From positions 23,343,806 through 23,407,805 of the forward strand of contig CM069875.1 in the NCBI GenBank assembly GCA_036172665.1: DNA of 64,000 nucleotides, written 5' to 3'. This DNA comes from Prosopocoilus inquinatus (lineage: Eukaryota; Arthropoda; Insecta; Coleoptera; Lucanidae). Position numbers and translations under genes: made by a program. A model generated the notes under the pieces. It searched no databases. It saw nothing but the letters and a program-made list of their open reading frames with translations, and had not been told where the DNA came from. Positions 1 through 11,750 of this stretch are shown here, in pieces. The stretch's first letter is position 1. Each line of letters opens with the position of its first letter.

Positions 1-2690
1 TGGTTAGAGATACGATAAAATCTTAAAGAATAGAAACTATTCTACATTTAATTTTTTATTAACTGCTATAGCCGATAAAACAATTGAGCATCAAACGTGT
101 AAGATGCAGCAAGTACATTCAAAATTTCAAATGGAATGTACTCAATTTTATTATGAAATCTGAAACTGTGAAAAATTCTTTTTACAACGATATATCACAT
201 GTCACAGTTATCAAATCTGGCAATCTTGCTGGCCAGTGGACGGCAGCACCATATTATATCCATTTTGCACCAAATTTTCTATTTTTTTTTTTTTTTTGGC
301 AACTTTTGTTCTATAACATTTTGTCGTGTTTCTAGCAACAGTCAAGATATCTGCTTTGACAGCTAAAATTAAACAGACTGTATATACAAGAAATGTACAA
401 GAAAAGATACCATACCTGTTTGTAGAAAACAGAAGTAGAACCAAAATTCCTCGATACAATACTCTGCATATGTCACAAATTATACGTTTCAAGTGAAGTA
501 AAATGAGGACGCCAGGAACCACAGTTCAATTTGCTTGCTGTACCCGAGTTCTCGTTATAACCAGTGCTCGTCAAAATCGAATTTCACTATAGTTCATTTA
601 ATTACCGTCGCTTTGTGTAGAAATTATCAGATTGGATTTTGATTTAATAAGATTTTTTATAGAACGCCAATCAAATTTTTCGTTTATAACATCAACTTCA
701 TTATTCTATTAAATTGAGTTCACAAGTTTAATTGGAACATGAAAGAGTTAAAACACTCATATATCATATGAAATGAAAACAATTTCCTGCGGAAGTTGCT
801 TTATAAAAGCTAAACGTTATTTATTCACACAATTAAAATTAAAATAATGAAAGATTAAACTGAAAGCGTTCTGTAAAATGTAACGCGCTTCAGTTAGTAA
901 TGTAGCTGATTAATTCTACCTCAAATTGCTTTCCTTTATTGCTGTTGTGTTTCACATAGTTTTCCGAAGTTAGATTGCTTTGCTGTAATTTGATTGGATT
1001 TCCAGCGCGACCTAATTTTCCTTTCAATCGATTTTATTTCTGCCGGCTGTAGTAAACACAGCGAATTTCCAAAGTAAAAGTGACATGAATCTTTGAGTGT
1101 TTTCTTTAAAGTCGTTTTGTTTGCTCAAATTTATCGTAAAGAAATATTATGAGGGTAGTTTTAATAAAATGTGGCAGTTAAGTGGAGATCGTTTCCATCA
1201 CCACTGAAATTAATTCTAAAATCAACATAATTAGAGCTTGGAAACACGACCAATATTTATACAGCTTACGTGAAGCTTTATTAGATTAAAGGACCTGACA
1301 AGGCACGTGTTTGTTCTTCATCGCACCCTCCCGTTTACTCGTAAAAGGCCGAAGGTCAGGTGTACTGGTTTCAGGGCGTATACGCGTGTATAGGTATAGA
1401 ATACATTTTTAATTTTTTATCAATAAATCTCCAGTTTAAAACTAACTCTATGTGGTTATATATATTTTTTAATTATCATGACAAAGAAAAATAGTGATTA
1501 GCGTCTGCGTGTAATGTTTTCCAACTTTACAATATCGATATTTTTTATATAAAAAGCGTAATATTAAACTTCCTAGACCAATTAAAAAAACCCTTGCATA
1601 TCATATTGATAAAACTAGACTAAGCTGTAAATTTAGTAACTGATTCAGGTGCCTAAACATAAGTTTACGAATTCTGGGGGTGTTTTGGGTGAACTAAGGA
1701 AATGTTGCCCCCTATGTTTACGCACATGTCATTATTCTAAAAATTTATTAAATTTTTATCATTACTTACTGCTATTTTTGTATGCTGTTATAAATAAATA
1801 TGTAATGATTTTAAAGGCGAATTTTATTTCCGTTTCTTATCAGTTTTGATTTTATTATTATTATTATTTAGAAGCTTTTAGCTTTTAAAGGACATTGCAA
1901 CTCTCAAGGTACCTGTCGCAATATGAAGCGAATTGGTAATTATTTTTTGAAATTAGAATGCGTAATGGAATGTGTAACAAAGTAATGTCACGCGAAAAAT
2001 GGATATCAAAGTTAAAAGAAATTTTATTTTTTGAGTTTTGTGTTAGCAATACTTTAAATGAAACATCCAGATACAGGTGAGCCATTCAGAAGATAACGCC
2101 TTTATTAATGAAGATTTTTAAAATCTGTTTTTGCTGCTACAAATTTTAATAAACACCAATCTGTACAATATCAAAAAATACATTTTTTATATTTAAATGT
2201 GAATATCTTAAAAATTGTCAGGTCTAGGTATACACAAAACACTCTTATTATAAGTTTATCTACTCTTAAGCGCGAAGCGAAATAAACCATAATATGCAGT
2301 ATAGTCCATTAAAAAAAACACAACTTTGGTAAGGCACACTCACATGGAACACCCTGTGTAATTATAATTGTCTTTCCCCAATCCCTTACGTAAGTAATAG
2401 GTAAAACAGATTTTAAGTACCTGCGTCAATAAAGACGCTATCTATCGGATACACACTATTGGTTGTTTGTGATTATTGATTATACAGTGTGTAAAGTGAT
2501 GAAGTATCGTACAGGGAAAACTCTTTTAATATGAGCTTTAGGAGAAAAACTTATTCTTTACAAAAAAAAATTACTTGTATTAAAACCCATTATAGGTAAT
2601 CAAAGAAAAATTCAGCAATCACTTAAGATAAGATCAAAAACTTGAAATTATGTCAAATTGTTGATTTTAAATATAAGTCCATATGTTATG
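1..2690. other. AT-rich region, no gene recognised
   Basis: Short open frames occur on both strands but none has a recognisable domain, splice structure or codon bias. A T homopolymer of about 17 sits near 281-297. The sequence at 2343-2360 (GGAACACCCTGT) resembles a terminal motif that recurs near 6177, so a decayed DNA-transposon end may be present. Confidence 0.6.
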
Positions 2691-2700
2691 TCAGTATTGT

Positions 2701-3336
2701 ATTACCTGTAATCGTCGACGTTAGACAAAAGGCAAACGTCATTTCGATAAAACGTTTATTGCTTTTCTGTTTGTAAACAAGGATGGCCACGAAACTCAAA
2801 TATTTATCTCATCATTTTACGAATAAAAAAAAGGAAATGTTATTAAATGGTAGATACAATTTCTTTTAAACCTGAAGTAAAGCACGACTCTAATAATTTT
2901 AAATAATGTTAAAAACAATTGAGAATCTCAAAAACCTGATAGTCGTTTGTTTATCTGATATTGCCATAAAATTAGGCAGGAAATATCCTGAAACGTTTCC
3001 AATATAAGTTACTCAGTAAAAATTCAAGTGAAGGAAGTAAGTTAGCTATTGTCATAGCTTCCCGTGAACATCCTGTAAAGTTTTACTGATGTGGACGCGG
3101 CTTAATTATGTCGAGTTTACATCAGTTTCGTATTACCACCTGTAATTGTCGACGTTAGACAAAAGGCAAATATCATTTCGATAAAACGTTTATTGCTTTT
3201 CTGTTTGTAAACAAGGATGGCCACGAAACTCAAATATTTATCTTATTATTTCCTGAATAAAAAAAAGGAAATGTTATTAAATGGTAGATACAATTTCTTT
3301 TAAACCTGAAGTAAAGCACGACTCTAATAATTTTTG
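2701..3336. repeat. Direct duplication of a ~200-bp segment (2701-2901 and 3134-3335)
   Basis: The two blocks are nearly identical. Both start near ACCTGTAAT(C/T)GTCGACG and run through GGATGGCCACGAAACTC to CACGACTCTAATAATTTT. The offset is about 432 bp and differences are few, mostly around 2806-2820 versus 3240-3254. The 230 bp between them looks unique. No coding frame is shared. It is either a recent local tandem duplication or two ends of a larger element. Confidence 0.85.
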
Positions 3337-3885
3337 CGAAAACTTTGAAAACTGAAAAAGTCACCGAGCTCCAAGAAACAGCGAAAAATTTCCATATTAA
3401 TCCATAAACAAATTATGAAAACATTAATTAGTAGAACTTCTAAACGAAAGAAGCAATCTGAGTTTACCACTATTCTTGATACATATAAATAAAATCTGAT
3501 ATAAATAAATAAAAGTTAATTATGAACCTCTACTATATGATTAAGGTGACCTACGTCGCAATTTTGACGGGACAGAACCGTTTTCTAACAATTTGTCTCG
3601 CGTCCCGCTTTTCGGAAGAAATATACTTTTTGCTAGTTTACAGCAAAAATTCAAGTTTATTAATTGGTTAATTATTCGGCCAGTAACAAGCTATTTATTT
3701 ATTTTTTTATCTACACACTGACAAAAATAAAATATTCAATCAACCAAAATGCATTCAGTTAACAAAATTTTTCTTTAATATTAAATACCTCTATGTTTAT
3801 TTTCAAATATTGTAACAAACAATATATACGGTTACTGAAGAGATGAACCCATTGATGTAATGGCTCGTAATGGAGTCTGGTTTTA
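3336..3885. other. AT-rich spacer, nothing recognised
   Basis: No supported gene. Open frames on the minus strand near 3759-3998 overlap the foldback that follows and look fortuitous. Confidence 0.5.
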
Positions 3886-3889
3886 ATAC

Positions 3890-4306
3890 GAAGAGGGAAT
3901 GGAAACACACATCTTCTCCACTTATTAAATGTAGAATTACGATCGCAGTTTTTTACAATCGCGTCTGAAAATGGAATGGAAATACACATCTTTTCCATTT
4001 AATAATTGGAAATGTGTGTGAATGTTTTGCGAGCGTCAGCTACAAGTTAACAGCTAGAATCTCAAATGTAGAACATGTATGTTTCCATTTCATTTGAGAT
4101 TCTAGCTTTTAATTTGTAGATGATGCTCTCCAGACATTCACACACATCTTCTGCATTGAATAAATGCAGAAGATATGTGTTTCAATTCCCTCTTCCGACA
4201 CGATTTTAAAAAATTACCGTAACAAGGTTACTTATGTATATCAAAAAATGCAAAAATTACGCGTGAATGTTTTGCAAGCGTCATCTACAAGTTAAAATGT
4301 AGAATC
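3890..4306. repeat. Foldback/MITE-like inverted repeat with an extra partial arm
   Basis: Inner arms at about 4019-4071 and 4092-4139 are complementary (GAATGTTTTGCGAGCGTC against an imperfect reverse complement, and GCTAGAATCTCAAATG against CATTTGAGATTCTAGC). Outer arms around 3890-3917 (GAAGAGGGAATGGAAACAC) and 4165-4197 are also complementary. A third, single-arm copy lies at 4262-4306. No coding capacity. Palindromic architecture points to a foldback DNA element. Confidence 0.75.
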
Positions 4307-4309
4307 TTT

Positions 4310-5200
4310 ATAACTACTTACTCTGCATTTTATTACACTTATAGTATTTTATAATTATTATTAATTTAGTAATTCTTAACTGATAAAAAGTAAACAAGTA
4401 ATAATAATAAATAAATTCTGCTTTAGTCAAGAATAGAAAAGATAGCTGTGACCATAACTTAGACAACAGCACTTAACAAATTCAATTCAATTTTAATCAA
4501 ACATTTACGTCTTTCAGTCAAATGTAATACTTTAACCTTTTCCTAGAGTTATTTTAACAGTTTGTAAGACATACAATCAAGAATATTAATGTAACGGGTT
4601 ATCCATACGATATTAGTGACTACTTAATTCATTTGTCATTTCATGTTCATTAGCCAACGAAAAAACTTAAATTTAATCATTTCCACGGTTACAAAAAAAT
4701 TGCAGCGGTAATTATACTCGTAAGAATTACATCGAATATTGTACATTTTAAGTGATAATTTTAAACAAATTAAAATGTTTATTTAATTTGCGTAAAACGA
4801 GATTGAAGTATTTGATTCATTAAATAGTTCTCCGAATACGATTCGTAGTCAATGTTGAGCAGATCAGTTTTGCGGTGATGCAACTCATGTCGTAACATCA
4901 CCACAAAAATAATCGGCATAACCTTGACTACTCATCGTATTACATCTGATTATTTAAGTATAATTTTGAAAAGTATTTGCCTTAAGCCACTAAAGTGTTT
5001 TACTGACTTAAGGAAAACACTTTTCAAACTTATAAGAATATTAATGCTGAAATAAAAATGTTTTATTTAAGCCAACGAACAAAAAGTATACATGTTTCAA
5101 ATTCAACTTTCACCATGGGGATCTCGCTTATTTGAAGAGATAGACAGTAGGTTTAGATTTGGCAAAGTTGCTAAATTTGATGAGCAATAATCCGCAGAGA
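4310..5200. other. AT-rich region, nothing recognised
   Basis: No exon-like or repeat structure that I can support. Confidence 0.5.
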
Positions 5201-5339
5201 AAAACTTCTTATTCTAACGAATAATTTTTTGCACTGGAGATTTGATAAGGAGAGGATTTTCCGAGATAAAAAAAAATCCTAAAGTGCTCTTAACTTGAGG
5301 TGTGTGGGTGTGATTTGCTCTCATCTGTAGCTGTTTTTT

Positions 5340-5720
5340 TGACGATTTATACATAATATATATATTTTATTTTTCAGAGTTTTTAGGTATCAAATAACAG
5401 GGAATTATATGCTTATTTATTTGTTAGAATAAGAAGTTTTTTCGGGTCTTTGGACTATCCATTTCCGTATTTCCGTGTTGTTCGGTTAGCTCTTATTTGT
5501 AAGGTTTTTCTGACGGGTAATTGTAGGTGTTTTCAAATTTTCTTTTTTTCGATTTATACATGACATATATATTTTATTATCAGAATTTTTAGGTGTCAAA
5601 TAACAAGGAATTTATACTTATTTATTCGTTAGAATAAGAAGTTTTTTCGGGTCTTTGGACTATTTATTTCCGTGTTGTTTGGTGAGCTCTTATTTGTAAG
5701 GTTTTTCTAACGGTTAATTT
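5340..5720 (+). repeat. Two tandem ~190-bp units upstream of a hammerhead-like motif
   Basis: Units at about 5340-5520 and 5548-5715 share GATTTATACAT, TTTTTAGGT(A/G)TCAAATAACA, AGAATAAGAAGTTTTTTCGG, GTCTTTGGACTAT and CTTATTTGTAAGGTTTTTCT. They lead directly into the segment carrying the ribozyme-like motif at 5874-5912, so they are probably parts of one repeat family, with tandem body units and a ribozyme-bearing end. Confidence 0.75.
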
Positions 5721-5866
5721 TAGATATTTATATATTAATTTATATTTACTTACATTTAGACATATATATCTTTTAGGATGATTAGATTATTGTTAGTTTT
5801 TACGTTTTTATGATTTTATTAGGATGATTAGATTGTTTTTAGATCTTTTTAAGTGCTTTAAGTTGG

Positions 5867-5915
5867 TAGCGTGCTGAAGATGGCAGCTTAGCTGCCGAAA
5901 TACGTATCTACGGAT
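5867..5915 (+). ncRNA. Hammerhead-like ribozyme motif, family 2, copy A
   Basis: Elements are in hammerhead type I order. The core CTGAAGA (5874-5880) fits CUGANGA. Stem II is GGCAGC (5882-5887), loop TTA, GCTGCC (5891-5896). GAAA follows at 5897-5900. Stem III is the short self-complementary ATA-CG-TAT, ending in the expected C at 5908. The flanks CGTG (5870-5873) and TACG (5909-5912) pair as stem I with one G-U. One unpaired T (5881) sits between core and stem II. Assignment is by pattern only; activity is unknown. Confidence 0.55.
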
Positions 5916-5939
5916 ATAAAATTATTGTGGGCTGAGATT

Positions 5940-6700
5940 AATTTTCAATTATTTCTTAAATCACAGTCTCCTTTATTATTTTAGTACAATTTCATTGGTG
6001 AGTACAAGGTGACTACGCGAGAATTCCTACCCCCTTTAACTATTATTTTTGATTTTAGGAAAAAAGGCTTAATGCAAAACTTAAAGGGACTAATTCAAAG
6101 TTTCTCTGTGTACTCACAGAAAAACAATTGATGGTCAGATAAAAGAGATATAAACTAAACTTAAGTTTTTTTTAATGGAACACCCTGTATTTTATTGCGT
6201 TTTCCGATTCAAAATAAAATTCTAATGGGACTGTATGTATAATAAAACTAATAATGTAGAAGGTGTCTATAAAATAATTCCTGCTTAATTTTTTTATTTT
6301 TTATTTTTTATTTTAGAAAAAAAAGGATAAAAAAGTTGTAGAATTTGTTTCAGTACTGCTACAGATACTCACAGCAAACAATTGAGCGTCGGATACCCAA
6401 AAAAATTAAACGAAGTTTTGGTTTTAAAAAAAAAATAATATAAAATTTAAATTTAACAATAAACCAGGGGAAGCCCGAGAAGTCTATGCGGCACGCAGTA
6501 ACCACTACAGTTCTGGTCGACTGGATATAAAAACTTGTTTACATAACCCATTCATTCCGAAATAAACTCAATTCTTTTTGCAGTGACGGTGAATTAAATG
6601 TATTATGGCAGTCTTTTTAAAAGTTACATTAAAGAATTATAATGTTTTCATTAAAATAGTAAAGGAGACTGTGGTTTAAGAGATAATTGAAATTAAACTC
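5940..6700. repeat. Inverted flanks linking the 5.3-5.9 kb repeat to the palindrome
   Basis: The sequence at about 5946-5982 (CAATTATTTCTTAAATCACA then GTCTCCTTTA) recurs inverted at 6660-6695. The hammerhead-bearing repeat is therefore present on both sides in opposite orientation. Between them is AT-rich DNA with no gene. Confidence 0.65.
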
Positions 6701-6978
6701 CGCCCGCAATAATTTTTATATCCGTAGATACGTATTTCGGCAAAGCTGCCATCTTCAGTACGATACCAACTTAAAAGCACTAAAAAGATCTAAAAACAAC
6801 CTAATCATCCTAATAAAATCATAAAGTTTTAACATTTTTATGATTTTATTAGGTGAATAGGTTGTTTTTAGATCTTTTTAGTGCTTTTAAGTTGGTATCG
6901 TACTGAAGATGGCAGCTTTGCCGAAATACGTATCTACGGATATAAAAATTATTGTGGGCGGAGGTTAATTTCAACTGT
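6688..6978. repeat. Near-perfect 290-bp palindrome carrying two divergent hammerhead-like motifs
   Basis: The left arm (6688-6826) is the reverse complement of the right arm (6836-6978), with about 9 bp at the centre and only a few mismatches or gaps. Each arm contains the core CTGAAGA, a GGCA/TGCC stem II, GAAA and ATACGTATC. On the plus strand these lie at 6903-6909, 6911-6914/6919-6922, 6923-6926 and 6926-6934, with CGTA (6899-6902) pairing TACG (6935-6938). On the minus strand the same lies at about 6762-6724. It is a foldback derivative of the repeat at 5.3-5.9 kb. Confidence 0.85.
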
Positions 6979-7194
6979 AATGTTTTCATATTTATTAATT
7001 TGAAAGAAACGATAAAGGCAATTATGTTACACAGTAATTTACATCAAACGGTTGCTTCTGTTGCAATGAGCACGAGGGTAAGAATGCCTCGGGCATAAAA
7101 GCCGTTCAGCAGCGACATTGAAATCTACGCTGCTGCTTTGTTTATCTTTATACTGGTTTTTACCAGATAACCCAGGAATGTCCGACCCTTACTA

Positions 7195-7420
7195 ATATCC
7201 ATAGTTTTTGAGATAAAATGCATTGAAGATTCAGATATAAATTGGCTGAAGGTCACTAGTACAGTTGCATTGCGTCACGAGAGCAATGAACTCGCGTGTA
7301 ATAGAACGAAACACTAGCGTTTACCTTCAAATTAAACTGTGAAGCGTTTTTATTTAGGCTTTCTGTGAAAAAAATGTATAATACGCAATTTATTCATTCG
7401 AATTTAGGACTTGTGCATAT
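7195..7420. repeat. Dispersed repeat, copy 1 left part (split by an insertion)
   Basis: It matches 28556-28790, for example ATCCATAGTTTTTGAGATAA, GAGCAATGAACT, CGAAACACTAGCGTTTACCT and AATGTATAATACGCAATT. The match resumes at about 8238-8300 (GTAAGAAATGATT, GATTTCCAT, TTGGATTCAAAGGAG), so the element at 7421-8237 landed inside this copy. Confidence 0.8.
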
Positions 7421-8237
7421 ACCGGGTGGAATAAGTCTTTGATGTTGTAACGTCCTTATTTTTTATCCGGTTTTAATAATGATACGTCAAACAAAATTAT
7501 TTAAAAAAAGCCACAATTTGAATCGATTTAACATTTTTTTCTGAGTTCCGTTTTTAACAGAAGACAGTCAACTTTTGTTTTTCAAATTGCACTACTATTT
7601 CTTCTTTATTTTTCTTTTTGCACTACTATTTCCTTTTTACTTGTTTTTATAGAAATCTTTTCCTGAATTTGAAAATCTAAACAATTATACCCATGCATGG
7701 AAAAAGAACGAAAATTTAAGGAAATAATTCAGAAATTTTAAAAATGAAACAATCACATTAAACAAAGCATAAGTAGGATGTGCATGTCTTGTCTATCAGT
7801 CGCGTATTTTAATAAAATTAACTTAAAATCAAAATGGATAACCAGAATTATGTGGATATTATAGAAGCATATTTTAAATGTGAAAAGAATGTTGCAGCTG
7901 CCTTGAGACTTTACAGAAATCGTTTTCCTAATAAATTATAACCAAATACCGATAAATAAATAAATAAATAAATAAAAATAAATATATTTTTTTAAATAAA
8001 TAAATTGTAAGGTAGGTGTATTTAGAAACAAAATTTGTAATAGAAGAAGCACAGAAAAATATATAGTGTAATTTAAAAAAATCAAGTTGGGTACGATCTG
8101 TCAAAAAATAGTCGTTAAAAAGCCTCTTATTAAAGCTCAGGTTAAAATGTTTTTAAAGCAATTTTATTTGACGTATCATTTCTTAAAATCGGATAAAAGA
8201 AGTTACAGCATCAAATGTTTTTCATATTCCACCCGGT
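7421..8237. mobile_element. Non-autonomous DNA element with ACCGGGTGGAATA terminal repeats
   Basis: Left end ACCGGGTGGAATA (7421-7433) and right end TATTCCACCCGGT (8225-8237) are perfect 13-bp inverted repeats, extended by ATAT outside. The paralogue at 28.6 kb lacks the insert, which defines it. Inside, a 35-residue plus-strand frame at about 7834-7941 begins MDNQNYVDIIEAYF and ends RNRFPNKL before a stop. This looks like the N-terminal helix-turn-helix (DUF4817-like) of insect Tc1/mariner-type transposons. The rest of a transposase is missing, so it is a deletion derivative. Exact ends are uncertain by a few bases because flanks and termini share TA-rich sequence. Confidence 0.8.
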
Positions 8238-8299
8238 ATATGTACGTAAGAAATGATTCCATGATTTCCATGTTGGATTCAAAGGAGGTGGATTTTTGA

Positions 8300-10230
8300 A
8301 ATGCCCCAGATAGTTTTATTTCTTGCAATTTCACACTTGCGTGACCTTAGTGAATACGCTCCTAACGGGAAGAACACTTATTCTGAACCAGCCTGTATAT
8401 AAAAAAAAACATTTTAGTTAAATTACCCCATCTAAAGCTGGAAAAGTATGATTACAATTTGTTCAGTAAATGATGCTAAATTTTCAAAATAAAATGTGTT
8501 AAGTAGGTTTGAGATTTCGTGACTTTCAGTTTTCAAATTAACGTGGAATTAGTAATAATTTTTAAACTTAATATTTATAATGTTTCAACTTCTTCAATTT
8601 TGTTACGTTGCAGATATTCTGTTTTATCATCGTTATGATTTATTACGAGTTAATTTCAAAATTTTAATTTTACATTTTTCAATCAGCTTCCCTTTTTATA
8701 AACCATTTAATTTATCGCAGATATTCATTATTGTTATTACATAAATCGAATTAAATTAATTAATTTTATTTTCGAATATTTTTTGCAAGAAGACTAATAA
8801 TTATTAGCTAGTACTGACTGTGAATTTTCTCAAATACCACAAATATTTATTACCTTCGTTTATATTGTATTTGTCATTGCTTATTTGAAATCTTACTATC
8901 CTAATTTAATCTGTAATTAACAAATAATTATTTTTCACTTAAGATCACTCAATAAGTGATTCATTGTTTTCTCGTTTATTAAATACATCAATTACATGCA
9001 ATTACAAGCACTTCTTAATTTTTGCTTCTAAATATTTTTAGCTTTTTTTTTCTACGGGTAAGTTTATTTGTGTGTTTGTTATTACTTTATTTATTTTTTC
9101 TATTTTTGTTACTAATAATTGAGGCACTTTCTTATCTGATGAGAATGATTATAATTTACATAAATATTTTTCAACGAACAGTTGTTAAGAATAAATTTAA
9201 AAATATTATTTAAAATTATTTTTTTAATTAAATCAGATTTTCTTTTCAATTTAACTTATTGATATCAGATTTTCTTTTTTTTGCTTTTTAAAGTTATTTT
9301 AAAAGCAATTCAGCACAATTTATGCTGTTCATATTTTTAATTTCTCTTGTCGATAAAAAGACATACATATTACCTGTTGACATTAGATTACTTTATTCCG
9401 TTTTATTTTCTGACAGAATTTAGTACAAATTTTTATAAGTCTGCATTCTAAATTAATTTAATTTTCTTTTTTGAATGTGATTAATATTTTTAGATTTTTT
9501 TTGGATTTTTAGAGTAAAAGTTGATACTTTTTTGTTTTTGTTTTAAATTTTCAGTGCTGACATTTTCTGTAATAATTTTAGGTTTTAAGTTGCTTTAATT
9601 ATTTGTAAATTTTAAATTTGTTTTAAATTTATAAATCTCGATTATCAGAACTAATGTATTCTTCAGATAATTCAGAAATCCGCTAATGCTCAGGAAATGG
9701 AAAAGATTGGTTTGTTGTATTTATTTATCTTGTAAATAAACATAAATAATAACTTAAGCACTTTTCTAAAATCAAAAAAATTATTGTCGTTTCGGTGACT
9801 TTATCGCGACATGAGGGTGTTGAATAATTTTAAATTACATGGAATAAACGAGGTTCCACTGTATTTATTTTACTGCACACTTTATTTCAAGTGGACCCCT
9901 TGCACTCTCAATATTTATTTAATACTTTATAAGTTAATTATATCATTATTCCTGTTATTATTATTTGTTATATGGTGTCGTTCTATTAGGGGTGTTTTTA
10001 TATTCGTACATACGAAAATTGGTGAAATTACATAATAAGATTATAAAAACTGAATGAAGAATTCCTTTGAACACTTTCATACTTTTTTAGTTTTAATTAT
10101 TTATAATGTTCATCGCGTAGGCCTAGTTAAGAGTAATAAATAAAAAATATTCAAAATTAAAAAAGTTTTTAACAAAAGTGACATATTCTATACATATTTG
10201 CTTATATTTAAAAATCATCTAAATTGGTGG
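8300..10230. other. Very AT-rich region, no gene recognised
   Basis: Long T-rich and A-rich stretches. Hydrophobic short frames here reflect base composition. I see no domain, splice pairs or structured repeats. Confidence 0.6.
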
Positions 10231-10276
10231 AGTGGCCGATAATTATTCTAACAGAGAATATCGTGATGCTGTCACG

Positions 10277-10995
10277 GCCAAGAAAAGTGAACACTTTTTT
10301 GACGTAAATAATAATAATGCTGAGATTTTTTTTGGCTGGCTGTAATTATGAGCTGACACTTACGGATGACAGACATTAATAAAGGACAGTCATTATTTCA
10401 CTTTGAAGAATATCGGCTCATATTGGCCGCATTTTGAAACGCAGCTTAGGAAATCCAATGTTGACTTAAAAATACTCGAATATTGGCTTCCCTTAATTAT
10501 TTTAGAACAAAATTTCATTTAGATTTTTTAAAGTACTCTTCAAGGTGAATCTGTTTGTGAAGTTTAAGAATTTTTCATACGCTGAGTTTTAAGATATTTA
10601 AAGAAATATTCTGTTACTAAATTCAATTTATACCAAATTATCAGCACAGCCTCGATCAATGATAGTGAAATATTTTAAAACTGAGCGAACGAAAAATTCT
10701 CAAACTTCACAGACAGATTCATCTTGAAGAGTACTTTAGAAAAACCTAAATGTAATTTTGGAATAATTAATATTATTATTAAAGCCAATATTCGAGCACC
10801 TTTAAATTAAGGATTTCCTATGTTGCGTTTCAAAACGCAGCACCCTGTAGATAAAGCGAAATGGAATATGAATTTACTCTTAAAAAAGATAATTTGTTTG
10901 TTATTTATAAATGACAGTTCATCATTACTGCTACTCTAGTAAAAGTTTTAGTATTGGTAAATTTACGTCAAGAAAAGTGTCCACCTTTTTTTGGC
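10277..10995. mobile_element. Foldback element of about 0.72 kb
   Basis: Outer arms: AAGAAAAGTGAACACTTTTT and TGACGTAAAT (10281-10310) against TTTACGTCAAGAAAAGTG and TCCACCTTTTT (10962-10990). Inner arms: TTTGAAACGCAGCTTAGGAA (10433 on) against the reverse complement near 10810-10840, and AGTACTCTTCAAGGTGAATC (10532 on) against GATTCATCTTGAAGAGTACT (10716-10735). No coding sequence. The extended stem suggests a foldback or long-TIR MITE. Confidence 0.75.
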
Positions 10996-11651
10996 GGCGA
11001 CGACATTAAGGGGTAGTAAAAGATCTAATCAAAAAATCGTAAAGTAACTTTTTATTCAGTTTTTATTGTATAATATTATCCTACTTTCCGTATGCGCCAA
11101 TGTAGCAGCAGCCTACTAGCTTACCAGCTTGATTTCAAACAATCAATTATTAAATCAAGTTCTGGGTGATTTACTTAATTAATTGAAGAAAGTCATTTTC
11201 TTATCAATTCTACTTCGGAAATATTATAATATTTAAAAGTTATTAAGAATCATTTCTTTAGGTAAATATTTTTCCATGAGTTCAAGATACCAAAGAGTTG
11301 CAATTACATTACTACGTATTTTCTAGCTAGTCCTTATTTTTTTTACGTAACTTCTATAAATCTGATCTGCTAAAAAATCCTCCCTTAAACTGAAACGTAT
11401 AGCGGAAGAAAATGCGAACGTTATAGGTAAGTTTGTTTTCCCTGTAGCAATCTAAAGTGTCACACCAAAAAAAAAAAAATTAGGAAGAAGCACGTGTAGA
11501 AATTGACTAACAAATTAGCAATCACAGTAACCACCCGTAGGCATCCCGACTTGAACGTAATTAACAGCCAACCCTTCCACTTTCTAATTAACTGATCGCC
11601 GCCGGAACTTCCGGCGAAGTGTGTCTGAAAATTAATGGAACGTCATTGCAG

Positions 11652-11750
11652 GTCACGTCGCCGTCGGAATTGGACGCCCTGATCGGCAGGTCGAGTCAAG
11701 GGACGACGTCAGCGGAAAAAGAAAGCAACGAGGACAGCGGAGACACATAG
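11652..11750 (+). CDS. Putative 3'-terminal coding exon of an unrecognised gene
   Basis: A clean acceptor (GTCATTGCAG, ending 11651) precedes 32 codons and a TAG stop. The peptide starts VTSPSELDALIGRSSQG and ends EKESNEDSGDT. It is hydrophilic and acidic at the C-terminus. It is much more GC-rich than its surroundings and uses G/C third positions, as a real exon would. I cannot find its upstream exons in the window or name the protein; the frame assumes a phase-0 junction. It may belong to a gene whose large introns span or lie left of the window. Confidence 0.4.
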   Translation, partial: VTSPSELDALIGRSSQGTTSAEKESNEDSGDT

